Of a stretch of 64,000 nt of DNA, positions 34,261 through 42,404 are shown piece after piece. How positions within the stretch are numbered: the stretch's first letter is position 1; each line of letters opens with the position of its first letter. Both the position numbers and the translations under genes were made by a program. The DNA is taken from NCBI GenBank assembly GCA_964553615.1, contig CAZKMA010000021.1, positions 1 through 64,000 of the forward strand, given 5' to 3'. This DNA comes from DATKUC01 sp964553615. Lineage in GTDB: Bacteria > Spirochaetota > Spirochaetia > DSM-27196 > DATKUC01. The notes beneath the pieces were generated by a model that saw only the letters and a program-made list of their open reading frames with translations, had not been told where the DNA came from and did no database searches.

Positions 34261-35094
34261 ATGAAGCGGCTAATGGTAGTCATGCTGTTGCTCGCAGTCG
34301 CATTTGCGGCGTTTGCGAACGGCGAGAAGGAGAAGGGCGCTATCGGCTCTTCTGGGGCCCTGAAGGACGGAAGCTATTTTGCGACCTACACGACCGCAGA
34401 CAATCACGGCTGGCAGCCGTTCATGCGGATCGAGGTTGCCGGAGGTAAAATCGCTTCGGTTGCATACAACTATGTGAGTCCGGACGGAAAGATGTTCAAG
34501 ACTCAGGACAATCAGTACAACACAACCATGCTGAAGTTTGCCGGAACGAATCCTGAGAAGGCATACCCGGAGCTTGAAAAGCGGATAATATCCGCCCAGT
34601 CCGGCAAGATAGACGCGGTAACCGGGGCTACGCACTCGAGTGAAACCGCCATGGAGCTTGCTTCCGATCTTGTTTCTCGCGCCGGGACAGGAAATACCGC
34701 CGATCTGGTTCTGCCTATGACGGGAATGTATACGGCGGAAGACAAGCCGGACGAGCACGGCGGGTGGATCGGTCATCTTGAGGTGACATTCGGCGATCAG
34801 GGGAAGGTCACGAAGGTGGTCTACGACGAGGTCAAGAAAGAGAATAACAAGATTGTCGCCTACAAAAGCAAGGACATGGAATACGAGAAGAACTTCAAGG
34901 CCAAGAGCGGCATCAGTCAGGGAGAAGCTTACACCAGGCTGAGTGCCGAGCTGACGGCGACCGCCAAACTGAATACCGTTGATGCGGTCACGGGTGCCAC
35001 AGGAACGAGTGAGCGGTTTAACGCGCTTGTGGAAAATATCAAGATGCAGCGGACAGGTGTTGCGCCTTCGGCAATAAAGGCGATGCTCAAGTAG
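34261..35094 (+). CDS. Exported protein with two FMN-binding (flavinylated) domains, PplA-like
   Basis: A 277-residue exported protein with a signal peptide (1-20, ending FAAFANG, no lipobox Cys). It holds two FMN-binding domains in tandem (about 32-140 and 150-268). Each ends in the ApbE flavinylation motif: DAVTGAT at 118-124 and again at 241-247, where FMN would be attached through phosphoester to the last Thr. This two-site layout is that of Listeria PplA, the extracytoplasmic electron carrier. GGGAGGAG precedes the ATG, and there is a strong terminator after the stop. The matching transferase, ApbE, is encoded convergently next door. Confidence 0.9.
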   Translation: MKRLMVVMLLLAVAFAAFANGEKEKGAIGSSGALKDGSYFATYTTADNHGWQPFMRIEVAGGKIASVAYNYVSPDGKMFKTQDNQYNTTMLKFAGTNPEKAYPELEKRIISAQSGKIDAVTGATHSSETAMELASDLVSRAGTGNTADLVLPMTGMYTAEDKPDEHGGWIGHLEVTFGDQGKVTKVVYDEVKKENNKIVAYKSKDMEYEKNFKAKSGISQGEAYTRLSAELTATAKLNTVDAVTGATGTSERFNALVENIKMQRTGVAPSAIKAMLK

Positions 35095-35120
35095 CCTGGA
35101 ATTGCTCCGCAGAGATCGCC

Positions 35121-35171
35121 ATGGCCGTTGTCCTCCGATGTCCTGCACCGGAGGCAACGGCCATTCTTTCG
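35121..35171 (+). terminator. Terminator after the FMN-binding protein gene
   Basis: Long stem (35121-35137 with 35149-35164, one bulged T) and a loop of about 11 bases, then TCTTTC. The U tract is weak but the stem is strong. Confidence 0.7.
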
Positions 35172-35189
35172 GCGTGTGTTCTCAGACTC

Positions 35190-36326
35190 TCAGTTTGTTA
35201 CGTTGTCCGCCTTTTCTATCTGATCAATGGTGGAAACGGGGGGCGTATAATTCGGACCGGCTGCTGCGGTGGAAATATCCTCGATGTGGTAATCGGAGTT
35301 GGTGAGGGTGAACTTCCCATCCAGGCCGGGAGTGTAGTAGACCTTCTTGTTGTCGGTCACAAATATGGCATCGACACCCTTCATGTCACGGATCAGTTTA
35401 TAGCCATTTTCAAGCCCAAGCACGAATACCGATGTCGAAAGTCCGTCACAGATCATGGATACGTTGCTGTAGATCGTGGTGCTGGTCAGATGGTCCTGCA
35501 CCGGATAACCTGTCTTCGGGTTGATAATGTGGTGATACATGACTCCGTTCCTGATGAAGTAACGTTCGTACGGTCCCGAGGTAACGACCGACATATTTGT
35601 TGCGTTAACGATACCGAGGTAGCCACCGCGCGGGGCAAACGGTGTCTGGATTCCGATGCGCCAGGGCTTCCCGTCTGGTTTCGCGCCCATTACCAGGATG
35701 TTGCCGCCGAAATCGAGGATGGCGTGTTTGACCCCTTCCTTGATGAGAATCTGTTCAGCCTGGTCTGCAGCGTATCCCTTGGCGATGCCACCCAGATCGA
35801 TTCCCATCCCTTTCTTCTCCAGATACACGGAGTGATCGGCTTCATTCAATTTTATCCAGTGCCAGTTCACCAGAGGAAGCAGTTTCTTGATCTCTTCCGG
35901 GGATGGAAGTTGTTCATGATCGGTGCCGATGCCCCATAGTTTTACGATGGGTCCGACCGAGATATCGAAGGCACCGTCAGTCAACTTGCTGAATTCGAGT
36001 GCCGTCTTTATTACGTCGAAGACGTCTGGGGTTACCTGTACCGGTTTGATGCCGGCATTCCTGTTTATTTCGACAACTTCGCTGCTGTTTCCTTCCGTTG
36101 TCATGCGGTTATGAATGTCGCGCACGCGGGCAAACGCTTTTTCGAGAACCGAGGGGTCTACCCGATCGTACACGGTCATGGTAATGGTGGTGCCAAGAAG
36201 CAGTTCCGTGCGGGAAAATGGCTTCGTGGATGTCCTGCTGCCACATCCAGTGACCAATACCAGAGTGAGGGTAGCCACGCCCAGCAGCGCAGCCGTTGTC
36301 CAGCGAAACGGTGTTACTCTGTTCAT
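35190..36326 (-). CDS. apbE: FAD:protein FMN transferase ApbE, lipoprotein
   Basis: Transfers FMN from FAD to Thr or Ser of exported flavoproteins; Mg-dependent and here lipid-anchored in the periplasm (lipobox LVTGCGS near residue 28). 378 residues. Family blocks are complete: LLGTTITMTVYD, the FAD region GIDLGGIAKGYAADQAEQIL, ILDFGGNILVMGAKPDGKPW, VTSGPYERYF and HHIINPKTGYPV. The upstream gene for a protein with two DAVTGAT sites is the obvious substrate. It is divergent from ndh2, sharing a control region with a 19-base inverted repeat. No Shine-Dalgarno is present, and the predicted transcript begins only a few bases before the ATG. Confidence 0.96.
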   Translation of the reverse strand: MNRVTPFRWTTAALLGVATLTLVLVTGCGSRTSTKPFSRTELLLGTTITMTVYDRVDPSVLEKAFARVRDIHNRMTTEGNSSEVVEINRNAGIKPVQVTPDVFDVIKTALEFSKLTDGAFDISVGPIVKLWGIGTDHEQLPSPEEIKKLLPLVNWHWIKLNEADHSVYLEKKGMGIDLGGIAKGYAADQAEQILIKEGVKHAILDFGGNILVMGAKPDGKPWRIGIQTPFAPRGGYLGIVNATNMSVVTSGPYERYFIRNGVMYHHIINPKTGYPVQDHLTSTTIYSNVSMICDGLSTSVFVLGLENGYKLIRDMKGVDAIFVTDNKKVYYTPGLDGKFTLTNSDYHIEDISTAAAGPNYTPPVSTIDQIEKADNVTN

Positions 36327-36336
36327 GATAGAACTA

Positions 36337-36433
36337 TTAGTACCATATTTATCGAATTGAGGTCAATGTATTACTCTTTTAGCAAGTAAAAAGTGATAAC
36401 TGACTTGCGTTAATTCGATAAACATGGTACGAT
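36337..36433. promoter_or_regulatory. Divergent apbE/ndh2 promoters with shared 19-bp inverted repeat
   Basis: ndh2: TTGCGT (36405-36410), spacer 17, TACGAT (36428-36433). apbE (minus): TTGACC (36366-36361), spacer 18, TACTAA (36342-36337). The two spacers carry the two arms of an inverted repeat, 36340-36358 and 36412-36430, identical at 18 of 19 positions (GTACCATRTTTATCGAATT). One regulator could control both genes from equivalent positions. Confidence 0.75.
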
Positions 36434-36492
36434 AATTTTATACCGAAACATCACCATCTTTTTGGGAAACCAAAATCAGCGGAGGCCGCAGT

Positions 36493-38670
36493 ATGGCAGA
36501 GAAGACACGTATTGCTGTGTTAGGAGCCGGTTACGCCGGCATAGCTGCTACGAAACTGCTCTACAAGAGGTACAAGAAGAACCCCAACGTAGAGATCAGT
36601 ATTATCGACCGGAACCCGTACCACACCCTCATGACGGAGCTTCACGAAATTGCCGGGTCCAGAACCGAGCCTGGGGCAGTTCAGGTGAGCCTGGCGAAGA
36701 TCTTCGGCGGGAAACGCATGAAGGTCGTCATTGACGAAATCGATACGATTGAGTTCGAACAGAACAAACTTGTGTCGAAATTAACTGAATACCCCTACGA
36801 CTATCTCATCATCGGCGCCGGCGCTGAGCCGGAATTCTTTGGAACGCCCGGTGTCCAGGAGCATTCCTTTACCTGCTGGTCCCTGGAGGATGCAATTCGC
36901 ATTCGCGTCCACGTAGAAGACATGTTTCGCGAGGCAGCCAAGGAGCCGAACGAGTCGAGGCGCAGAGAACTGCTGACATTTGTACTGGCTGGGGCGGGGT
37001 TTACCGGCGTTGAGCTTGCCGGAGAACTTCTCGAGCGGCGCGATGTGTTGTGCGAGCAATATCATATCAACCCCAAAGAGGTCCGGGTCGTCATTGTTGA
37101 AATGAAAGACACGATCCTGCCAATTCTGCCGGAATGGCCACAGAAGAAGGCTGAAAAGTACCTCCAGAAACGTGGCGCAGAAATCATGCTCAATGCTCCG
37201 GTAGCGGAGGCTTCAGAGGGTTCTGTACGGGTTGCCGGCGATCACGACCTCGAGATCCGTACCGAAACCTTTATCTGGACCTGCGGAGTTCACGGGTCCG
37301 AGTTCACTTCGAAGATTGAGCTGACCAAGGGGAACTGTTCGCCTGACCACGGAGCGGTTGCTTCAATCGAGGGTATTCACGGCATGGCCGGATGCCATTT
37401 CGACGACGACGAACGGTATGTCGTCGGAGAGCGCGGTCGGATCAGTGTAAACAAATACTGTCAGTCCGTGGACTTCGACAACGTCTATCTCGTCGGGGAC
37501 GTCATGTGGTACGTTATTGGCGACAAGGTCGTGCCGCAGATAGTCGAGACGGCGTTGCAGTCAGGAGAAGTCACTGCCAGGAATATCATCACGGATATTG
37601 AGGGTGGTGAGAAAGAGGGCTTCAATCCGAAGTACCACGGATTCATGGTTTCAATCGGCGGGCGGTATGGTGTAGCTCACGGCATGGGGATGTCGTTTTC
37701 CGGGTTCATGGCCATGTCTGCAAAGCACCTCATTAACCTGCATTATCTGCTCGGACTTGCGGGAATTAACGCCGTGTGGGAATACATGCAGCACGAGTTT
37801 TTCACAATGAAGGACCGGCGCAGTTTTATCGGTGGACACCTGTCATGGAAGATTCCGTCCTATTGGGCCTTTCCGCTTCGATTGTGGCTCGGCGGAAAAT
37901 GGCTTTACGAGGGAATCAAGAAGGTCACCGAAGGCTGGCTCAATCCCGGCAAGGAGGGACTCGCGCACGTATGGTCAGGAGCCATTCGAATGCCTGGTGT
38001 GAGTTTTGCTGCCGAGGCAACGTCCGCAGCAACGGCTGCGACGGGGGCAGCGGCGGGACACGTTGCGCAGGCGGCAACGAGTGCTGCGGCAAATGCGACC
38101 TCGGCAGCGACGGCGGTTGCACAAGCTGCACCGGCAGCCGCTCAGGCGGCGGCTGACGCAACATCGGCAGCAACTGGGGCAGTAGCCGGCGCGGTAGCCG
38201 GTGCGGCACACACTGCCGCAGCTGCGGCCTCCTCCTACGGGCAGGCACTGAGCGGCCCATGGGGCGTGTACACCTGGTTTGCCCACAATGTCCTCAGCGC
38301 TTCGCCGCTGCTGGCGTTTCTTCTGCAGGCCGTCGTTGTCATAGTTGAGATCGGCCTTGGACTTGCGTTCGTTGGTGGAGCCTTCACCTGGCTTGCCGCT
38401 GTCGTATCCATTCTCATTGGCGTAATGTTCATCGCCTCAGGATGGGGAAGTCCGGAGCTGCTCTGGTACATGTTCGGCGCTCTCGTCATGATGGGTGGTG
38501 CCGGGCGCGCTCTCGGCCTCGATCACTGGATCATGCCGTGGCTGAAGGGCTGGTGGAACGGTACCCGGTTTGCCAAGCGCACCTACCTCTACACCGATGA
38601 ACCGCACGATCGATGGAACGGAAAGCGAGCAAGTCGACCGCAATCCAACATTTCTGTGTCATCACGATAG
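36493..38670 (+). CDS. ndh: Type II NADH:quinone oxidoreductase fused to a C-terminal membrane domain
   Basis: 725 residues; oxidises NADH and reduces membrane quinone without pumping protons. FAD site GAGYAGIAATKLL (about 11-23), NADH site LAGAGFTGVELAGELLE (about 168-184), and the C-terminal FAD block NVYLVGDVMW...VVPQIVETALQSG. After the dehydrogenase (about 1-400) come a first amphipathic/membrane region (about 410-480), an Ala/Thr-rich low-complexity linker (about 503-582) and a four-helix DoxX-like domain (about 590-695). Ordinary NDH-2 is about 400-450 residues; the Listeria Ndh2 of the EET locus also has a C-terminal membrane extension. GGAGG precedes the ATG. Confidence 0.92.
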   Translation: MAEKTRIAVLGAGYAGIAATKLLYKRYKKNPNVEISIIDRNPYHTLMTELHEIAGSRTEPGAVQVSLAKIFGGKRMKVVIDEIDTIEFEQNKLVSKLTEYPYDYLIIGAGAEPEFFGTPGVQEHSFTCWSLEDAIRIRVHVEDMFREAAKEPNESRRRELLTFVLAGAGFTGVELAGELLERRDVLCEQYHINPKEVRVVIVEMKDTILPILPEWPQKKAEKYLQKRGAEIMLNAPVAEASEGSVRVAGDHDLEIRTETFIWTCGVHGSEFTSKIELTKGNCSPDHGAVASIEGIHGMAGCHFDDDERYVVGERGRISVNKYCQSVDFDNVYLVGDVMWYVIGDKVVPQIVETALQSGEVTARNIITDIEGGEKEGFNPKYHGFMVSIGGRYGVAHGMGMSFSGFMAMSAKHLINLHYLLGLAGINAVWEYMQHEFFTMKDRRSFIGGHLSWKIPSYWAFPLRLWLGGKWLYEGIKKVTEGWLNPGKEGLAHVWSGAIRMPGVSFAAEATSAATAATGAAAGHVAQAATSAAANATSAATAVAQAAPAAAQAAADATSAATGAVAGAVAGAAHTAAAAASSYGQALSGPWGVYTWFAHNVLSASPLLAFLLQAVVVIVEIGLGLAFVGGAFTWLAAVVSILIGVMFIASGWGSPELLWYMFGALVMMGGAGRALGLDHWIMPWLKGWWNGTRFAKRTYLYTDEPHDRWNGKRASRPQSNISVSSR

Positions 38671-38721
38671 TCTGCATTGTAGAACCCGGAAAATCTTAGT
38701 ACATTACATAACGGGAATCAT

Positions 38722-38747
38722 GCGGCCGGAATCCTCCGGCCGCTTTT
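38722..38747 (+). terminator. Terminator after ndh2
   Basis: Perfect 9-base-pair stem GCGGCCGGA/TCCGGCCGC, ATCC loop, then TTTT. Confidence 0.85.
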
Positions 38748-38785
38748 AGCAAATACGTGGCACACTGCTGCGGACGGGATGGAGA

Positions 38786-39913
38786 ATGACGCACTTCTGG
38801 GATGACTTCCCGGCTATTCAACATGATCTGGAACGTGTCCATGATGTCATTCTGGACAATGTTCGCAGCCGGAACGTGACTATCACCCGCGCATTGACAA
38901 ATCTTGCGAATCGGAACGGAAAGTTGCTCCGGCCCGGGTTCGTGCTGTTGAGCGCTCGCCTGAAGGGCGACCTCATGAACGGAAATGACGGCAACGGGAC
39001 GATGGGCAATTTCGTGGAAAATGGCGATTTCGTCGGAAACGGCGGTTTCGTTGGAAACGGTCATGGATTTTCGGCCGAAGCAGCGGAATCCGGTCGTGGT
39101 GCCCGCACAGTTGCCGAAATACGGCCACTTCCGGAGAAGATCTACAAAATTGCCGCGTCCGTCGAGATGCTGCACATGGCGACCCTCATTCACGACGACG
39201 TGATAGACGAGGCCAACAACCGCCGCGGTCAACCGACGGTTCACGTCGAATACGGCAAGAAAGAGGCCATTCTGATGGGTGACTACCTCTTCAGCCGGAC
39301 CTATCGGCTTCTTGCCGACAATACCAGCATCGAGAACGCAAAACGGCTTGCTCTGGTCGTGAGCCAGATTGTAGCCGGCGAAATCGATCAGTCTATTCCC
39401 GGCGAGCAGATCAGCTACGGACCGCGAACCTATATTCGCCGAGTCGTCGGAAAGACTGCCACCCTCATAGCCGATAGCTTCTATCTCGGAGCTTCGGAAG
39501 CCGATATGGGCCTTGCCCGGAGTACCTATCTCAGGCGGATTGGATACAGCATCGGGATGGCGTTCCAGATAATCGACGATATTCTCGATTTCACCGGTTC
39601 GGCCGATGTGCTCGGGAAGGCGCCGGGTTCCGACCTCCGTCAGGGAGTTGTGACGCTGCCACTCATCTACGCAATGCGCGCAAACGGCAAGGACGTTATC
39701 TGGAAAAGACTCTACACCCCGGAGAGGCTTACGAGTTCCGACTTGACCGCAATTATCGAGGCAATAGACCGGGAGGGCGGGTTCGCCATGGCCCGGGACA
39801 AAGCGGAGCAGTATACCCGCCGTGCTCTACGCCAGATCGCGTTTCTCCCACGCGGCGAGAACAAAGACGTACTGGCAGCGGTGGCCAGAAAGCTTCTCGA
39901 TCGTACCTACTGA
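38786..39913 (+). CDS. Polyprenyl diphosphate synthase with Gly/Asn-rich insertion
   Basis: Trans-prenyltransferase that extends isoprenyl diphosphates, typically for the quinone side chain. 375 residues, longer than the usual 320-340. NRNGKLLRPGFVLLSA, the first Asp-rich motif IHDDVIDEA (about 136-144) and the second IIDDILDFTG are intact. An insertion at about residues 62-115 (NGNDGNGTMGNFVENG, then repeats) separates the first helices from the active part. Its DNA holds three 18-base tandem units (39009-39062). It follows ndh2 behind a terminator. A Shine-Dalgarno (GGAGA) is unusually close to the ATG. It is the likely partner supplying a quinone tail to the EET-like locus; that link is inference. 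Confidence 0.9.
   Translation: MTHFWDDFPAIQHDLERVHDVILDNVRSRNVTITRALTNLANRNGKLLRPGFVLLSARLKGDLMNGNDGNGTMGNFVENGDFVGNGGFVGNGHGFSAEAAESGRGARTVAEIRPLPEKIYKIAASVEMLHMATLIHDDVIDEANNRRGQPTVHVEYGKKEAILMGDYLFSRTYRLLADNTSIENAKRLALVVSQIVAGEIDQSIPGEQISYGPRTYIRRVVGKTATLIADSFYLGASEADMGLARSTYLRRIGYSIGMAFQIIDDILDFTGSADVLGKAPGSDLRQGVVTLPLIYAMRANGKDVIWKRLYTPERLTSSDLTAIIEAIDREGGFAMARDKAEQYTRRALRQIAFLPRGENKDVLAAVARKLLDRTY
39009..39062 (+). repeat. Three 18-bp tandem repeats inside the polyprenyl synthase gene
   Basis: Units at 39009-39026, 39027-39044 and 39045-39062 follow the pattern RTTTCGTSGAAAAYGGYS and encode FVENGD, FVGNGG and FVGNGH-type hexapeptides. The repeat keeps the reading frame, so copy number could vary without breaking the gene. 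Confidence 0.75.
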
Positions 39914-39936
39914 CAATTCCACCGGGAGTCCGCTGT

Positions 39937-41463
39937 CTACTCCGGGTATTTTCGCCGTATTTCCCTGAAGGTGTCCTGGACTCCAACGAGCAGGTCCACC
40001 AGAACGGGGTCGAAATGCTTCTCGCGATCACCGACAATGTCTGCCATCGCCTGTTCGTGACTCCAGGGTTCCTTGTAGGGCCGTTTTGATGTCAGAGCAT
40101 CGTACACGTCGGCCAGTGCCGTTATCCGGGCGGAGAGCGGGATCTCTGAACCAGCAATTCCGTGCGGGTATCCTGTGCCGTCCCACCGCTCGTGGTGATG
40201 CAGGGCGATTCGTGAGGAGAGAGTCAGGAACGATTGCTTACCGAGCTCCTGGTCCGCCTCGTTCAGGATGTTCCAGCCCCAGATTGTGTGTTTCTTCATG
40301 ATTGTCCACTCCTGCGGCGTCAGGGTCGCCTCTTTCAGGAGGATGCTGTCCGGAACTCCAACCTTTCCTATGTCGTGCAGCATGGACGAGAGAAAGATGT
40401 CATCGATGTACTCGTCGGAGATGTTGAATTTGTATGGCTGGTGCCGGTAGACCTCGGCCGCAAGCGCGCCATTGTATTCGGATATCCTGTACAGATGTTT
40501 CCCGGTTTCCAGGTCACGGTACTCGGCAAGCGCGGCGAGGGATTTCATGGCGGTGGACTGGGTTTTTTGCAGCACCGAGGTCGTTGCCTGGAGTTTTTCG
40601 TTCACGACCCGATGTCGTTCCAGTGTTTCCTGAAGGTCTTCATTCAATCTGAGATAGTTGCTTACATCGAACAGGACTCCCAGCGTGTTCCTCCCTACGA
40701 GCGTTGCCGCATTCTGGACAATGCGGGTCTCTCCTTCCCCGGTGCGGATATGGGCGTTGATTGATCCGGGTTGATCCTGCAGAATTCGAAGCATTCCCTC
40801 CTGCCACAGATCATCTCCGACGAAGAACGGTCCGTGCTCGTTCACCTCGTCGATGTTGCCGTACTTGAACGTCCGCAGAAAGACCTGATTTGCCGTAACA
40901 AAGCGACCGGCCGGGTCGGTGACGTACATCGGAACGTTCAGCATGTTCATGAGGCGGCCAAGAACGCCGGGCGTCAGTGAATCCGGTTCGTCACTCTTGC
41001 GGCGGAGCATTCGGGTTTCCTTGCGGAGCATTCCGACGGTTGTCAGATCCTGAGCCTTGGATGCGAGGAATCCGAGCATGAGCGCATTCTGCTTGAGAAA
41101 TCGGCGCGGGGATTCGCACTTCACGAGAATGGCGCCGTTCGCATCGCCCACCGGGTTTTTCAGCGGATAGTAAAGGGTAACATCCTTCTGGAATTTCTGC
41201 GGGAATATGCTCTGCGGAACAGGCGATTTCCCGTTCAGAACCGCGGGTCCGCGCGGGAAGAGCGCCGCCTGCCGTGAAGGGAGCAGAAAACTGAAGTCTA
41301 CCGGTTTTTCCCCGTCAGGGCTGTCGAAGTACACAATTCTCGTCGAGTGAACGTCAGGGAATCGTTCAATCCAATCGAGAAGCCTTTTCATCTTCTGCGA
41401 ATGGGACAATTCGCAATCGAGTTCTTCGAACAGGTCCAGCAGCTGTTCCAGCACGCGTGTCAT
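39937..41463 (-). CDS. PAS-HD-GYP signalling protein (probable c-di-GMP phosphodiesterase)
   Basis: 508 residues from the ATG at 41463, chosen because GAGGGGAG lies 9 bases upstream; a GTG at 41490 would add 9 residues. The N-terminal part (about 1-150) looks like a GAF-type sensor, then a PAS domain (about 165-285; MYVTDPAGRFVTANQVFLR), a short coiled coil and an HD-GYP domain (about 320-500). Both hallmark motifs are intact: MLHDIGKVGVPDSILLK and HHERWDGTGYPHGIAG, the latter containing the GYP loop. HD-GYP enzymes break down cyclic-di-GMP. There are no membrane helices, so it is cytoplasmic. Confidence 0.93.
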   Translation of the reverse strand: MTRVLEQLLDLFEELDCELSHSQKMKRLLDWIERFPDVHSTRIVYFDSPDGEKPVDFSFLLPSRQAALFPRGPAVLNGKSPVPQSIFPQKFQKDVTLYYPLKNPVGDANGAILVKCESPRRFLKQNALMLGFLASKAQDLTTVGMLRKETRMLRRKSDEPDSLTPGVLGRLMNMLNVPMYVTDPAGRFVTANQVFLRTFKYGNIDEVNEHGPFFVGDDLWQEGMLRILQDQPGSINAHIRTGEGETRIVQNAATLVGRNTLGVLFDVSNYLRLNEDLQETLERHRVVNEKLQATTSVLQKTQSTAMKSLAALAEYRDLETGKHLYRISEYNGALAAEVYRHQPYKFNISDEYIDDIFLSSMLHDIGKVGVPDSILLKEATLTPQEWTIMKKHTIWGWNILNEADQELGKQSFLTLSSRIALHHHERWDGTGYPHGIAGSEIPLSARITALADVYDALTSKRPYKEPWSHEQAMADIVGDREKHFDPVLVDLLVGVQDTFREIRRKYPE

Positions 41464-41550
41464 CCGATTCCACTCCCCTCTCATTACCACTATCGGGTTA
41501 GGAGCGATCTCGATTGACAGGAAATTATTGTGTTTTGGTCATGATTCGGT

Positions 41551-42360
41551 TTATGGAAGGCGGTACAGTGCTCCGAAGTCTCTATACAGCTGCCCGGCAA
41601 GGAATACATGGGGATTCATGTACACCTGTGACCTCATTCTCATGGGGGAATTGACTATCTCGGTCCGCCCGTTCTCCACCCGGGTATACATGGCCGGGTG
41701 GATCAGGTTCATGTGCTCCACCACAATGCCTCGTGCATAATTCTGATGAACATAGTCTATTGTGCCGTCGGAATGCACTCCGAGCACAATGCCGGCATGG
41801 GTCAGCGGATCGTCCCACTTCCCGTCTTCGTTGCTGTCGTACGTGTTGTCCCAGAAAATGATGTCTCCGGTCTGCGGGTACCGGGTCGTATAGAGCAGCC
41901 CCCGAGCTTTTGCTATCCGATAGAGGCGGGTTACGCCATTGCCTGTGACATTGTTGAAGTAGGGCATGAGATCGATGCCGGCCTTAAAGTAGATGGCAAG
42001 GATAGTTCCGGTGCAATCGTAATTGAAGCGGTGGCCGTCAATGAGCAGGTTCGTCCGGCCGAGCATCCACTTCGCCGCCGCCAGGATGCGTCTCTGCCTT
42101 TCCGAGAGGGATTTGGTGCCGGCGGTGGTGTACGCCGCGGGGACCGTTGCGCTGCCGGCGGATTGCGCCCCGGCGTACTGTCCGAACAAACCCGTATCGG
42201 AGGGCATAATCATCACGCAGGATCCGAGGAGCGCTGCACCAGCTGCGACTGACACCGCGGTAAACGCGGATCTGAAGAAGCGCTGCAGCTTCAAAAGCGC
42301 AGTCCTGTGGCGCGGATTCTTGTGCCCATCGTCTGTACTTCCCACGCAATCTGCAGACAT
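41551..42360 (-). CDS. CHAP/NlpC-like lipoprotein amidase
   Basis: 269 residues. An N-terminal basic stretch is followed by a hydrophobic segment with lipobox AALLGSCVM near residue 48. The catalytic core resembles cysteine amidases: Cys in FNYDCTGTILAIY, and His in PLTHAGIVLGVHSDGT, with QTGDIIFWDNT between them. Such enzymes cut peptidoglycan peptides. The mature enzyme would act in the periplasm. GGAGG lies before the ATG. There is no clear operon partner. Confidence 0.78.
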   Translation of the reverse strand: MSADCVGSTDDGHKNPRHRTALLKLQRFFRSAFTAVSVAAGAALLGSCVMIMPSDTGLFGQYAGAQSAGSATVPAAYTTAGTKSLSERQRRILAAAKWMLGRTNLLIDGHRFNYDCTGTILAIYFKAGIDLMPYFNNVTGNGVTRLYRIAKARGLLYTTRYPQTGDIIFWDNTYDSNEDGKWDDPLTHAGIVLGVHSDGTIDYVHQNYARGIVVEHMNLIHPAMYTRVENGRTEIVNSPMRMRSQVYMNPHVFLAGQLYRDFGALYRLP

Positions 42361-42404
42361 TTCTGATCCTCCGACTACAGTATCGTCTGTCGGGCCGTTT
42401 CCCG

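Noticed and set aside
35121..35939. A 272-codon plus-strand frame over apbE
   Set aside because: ApbE on the minus strand has all family motifs; this frame starts inside the terminator stem.
36327..36492. Riboswitch (FMN type) before ndh2 or apbE
   Set aside because: The region is AT-rich promoter DNA with one inverted repeat; no multi-stem aptamer or conserved FMN-switch core was found.
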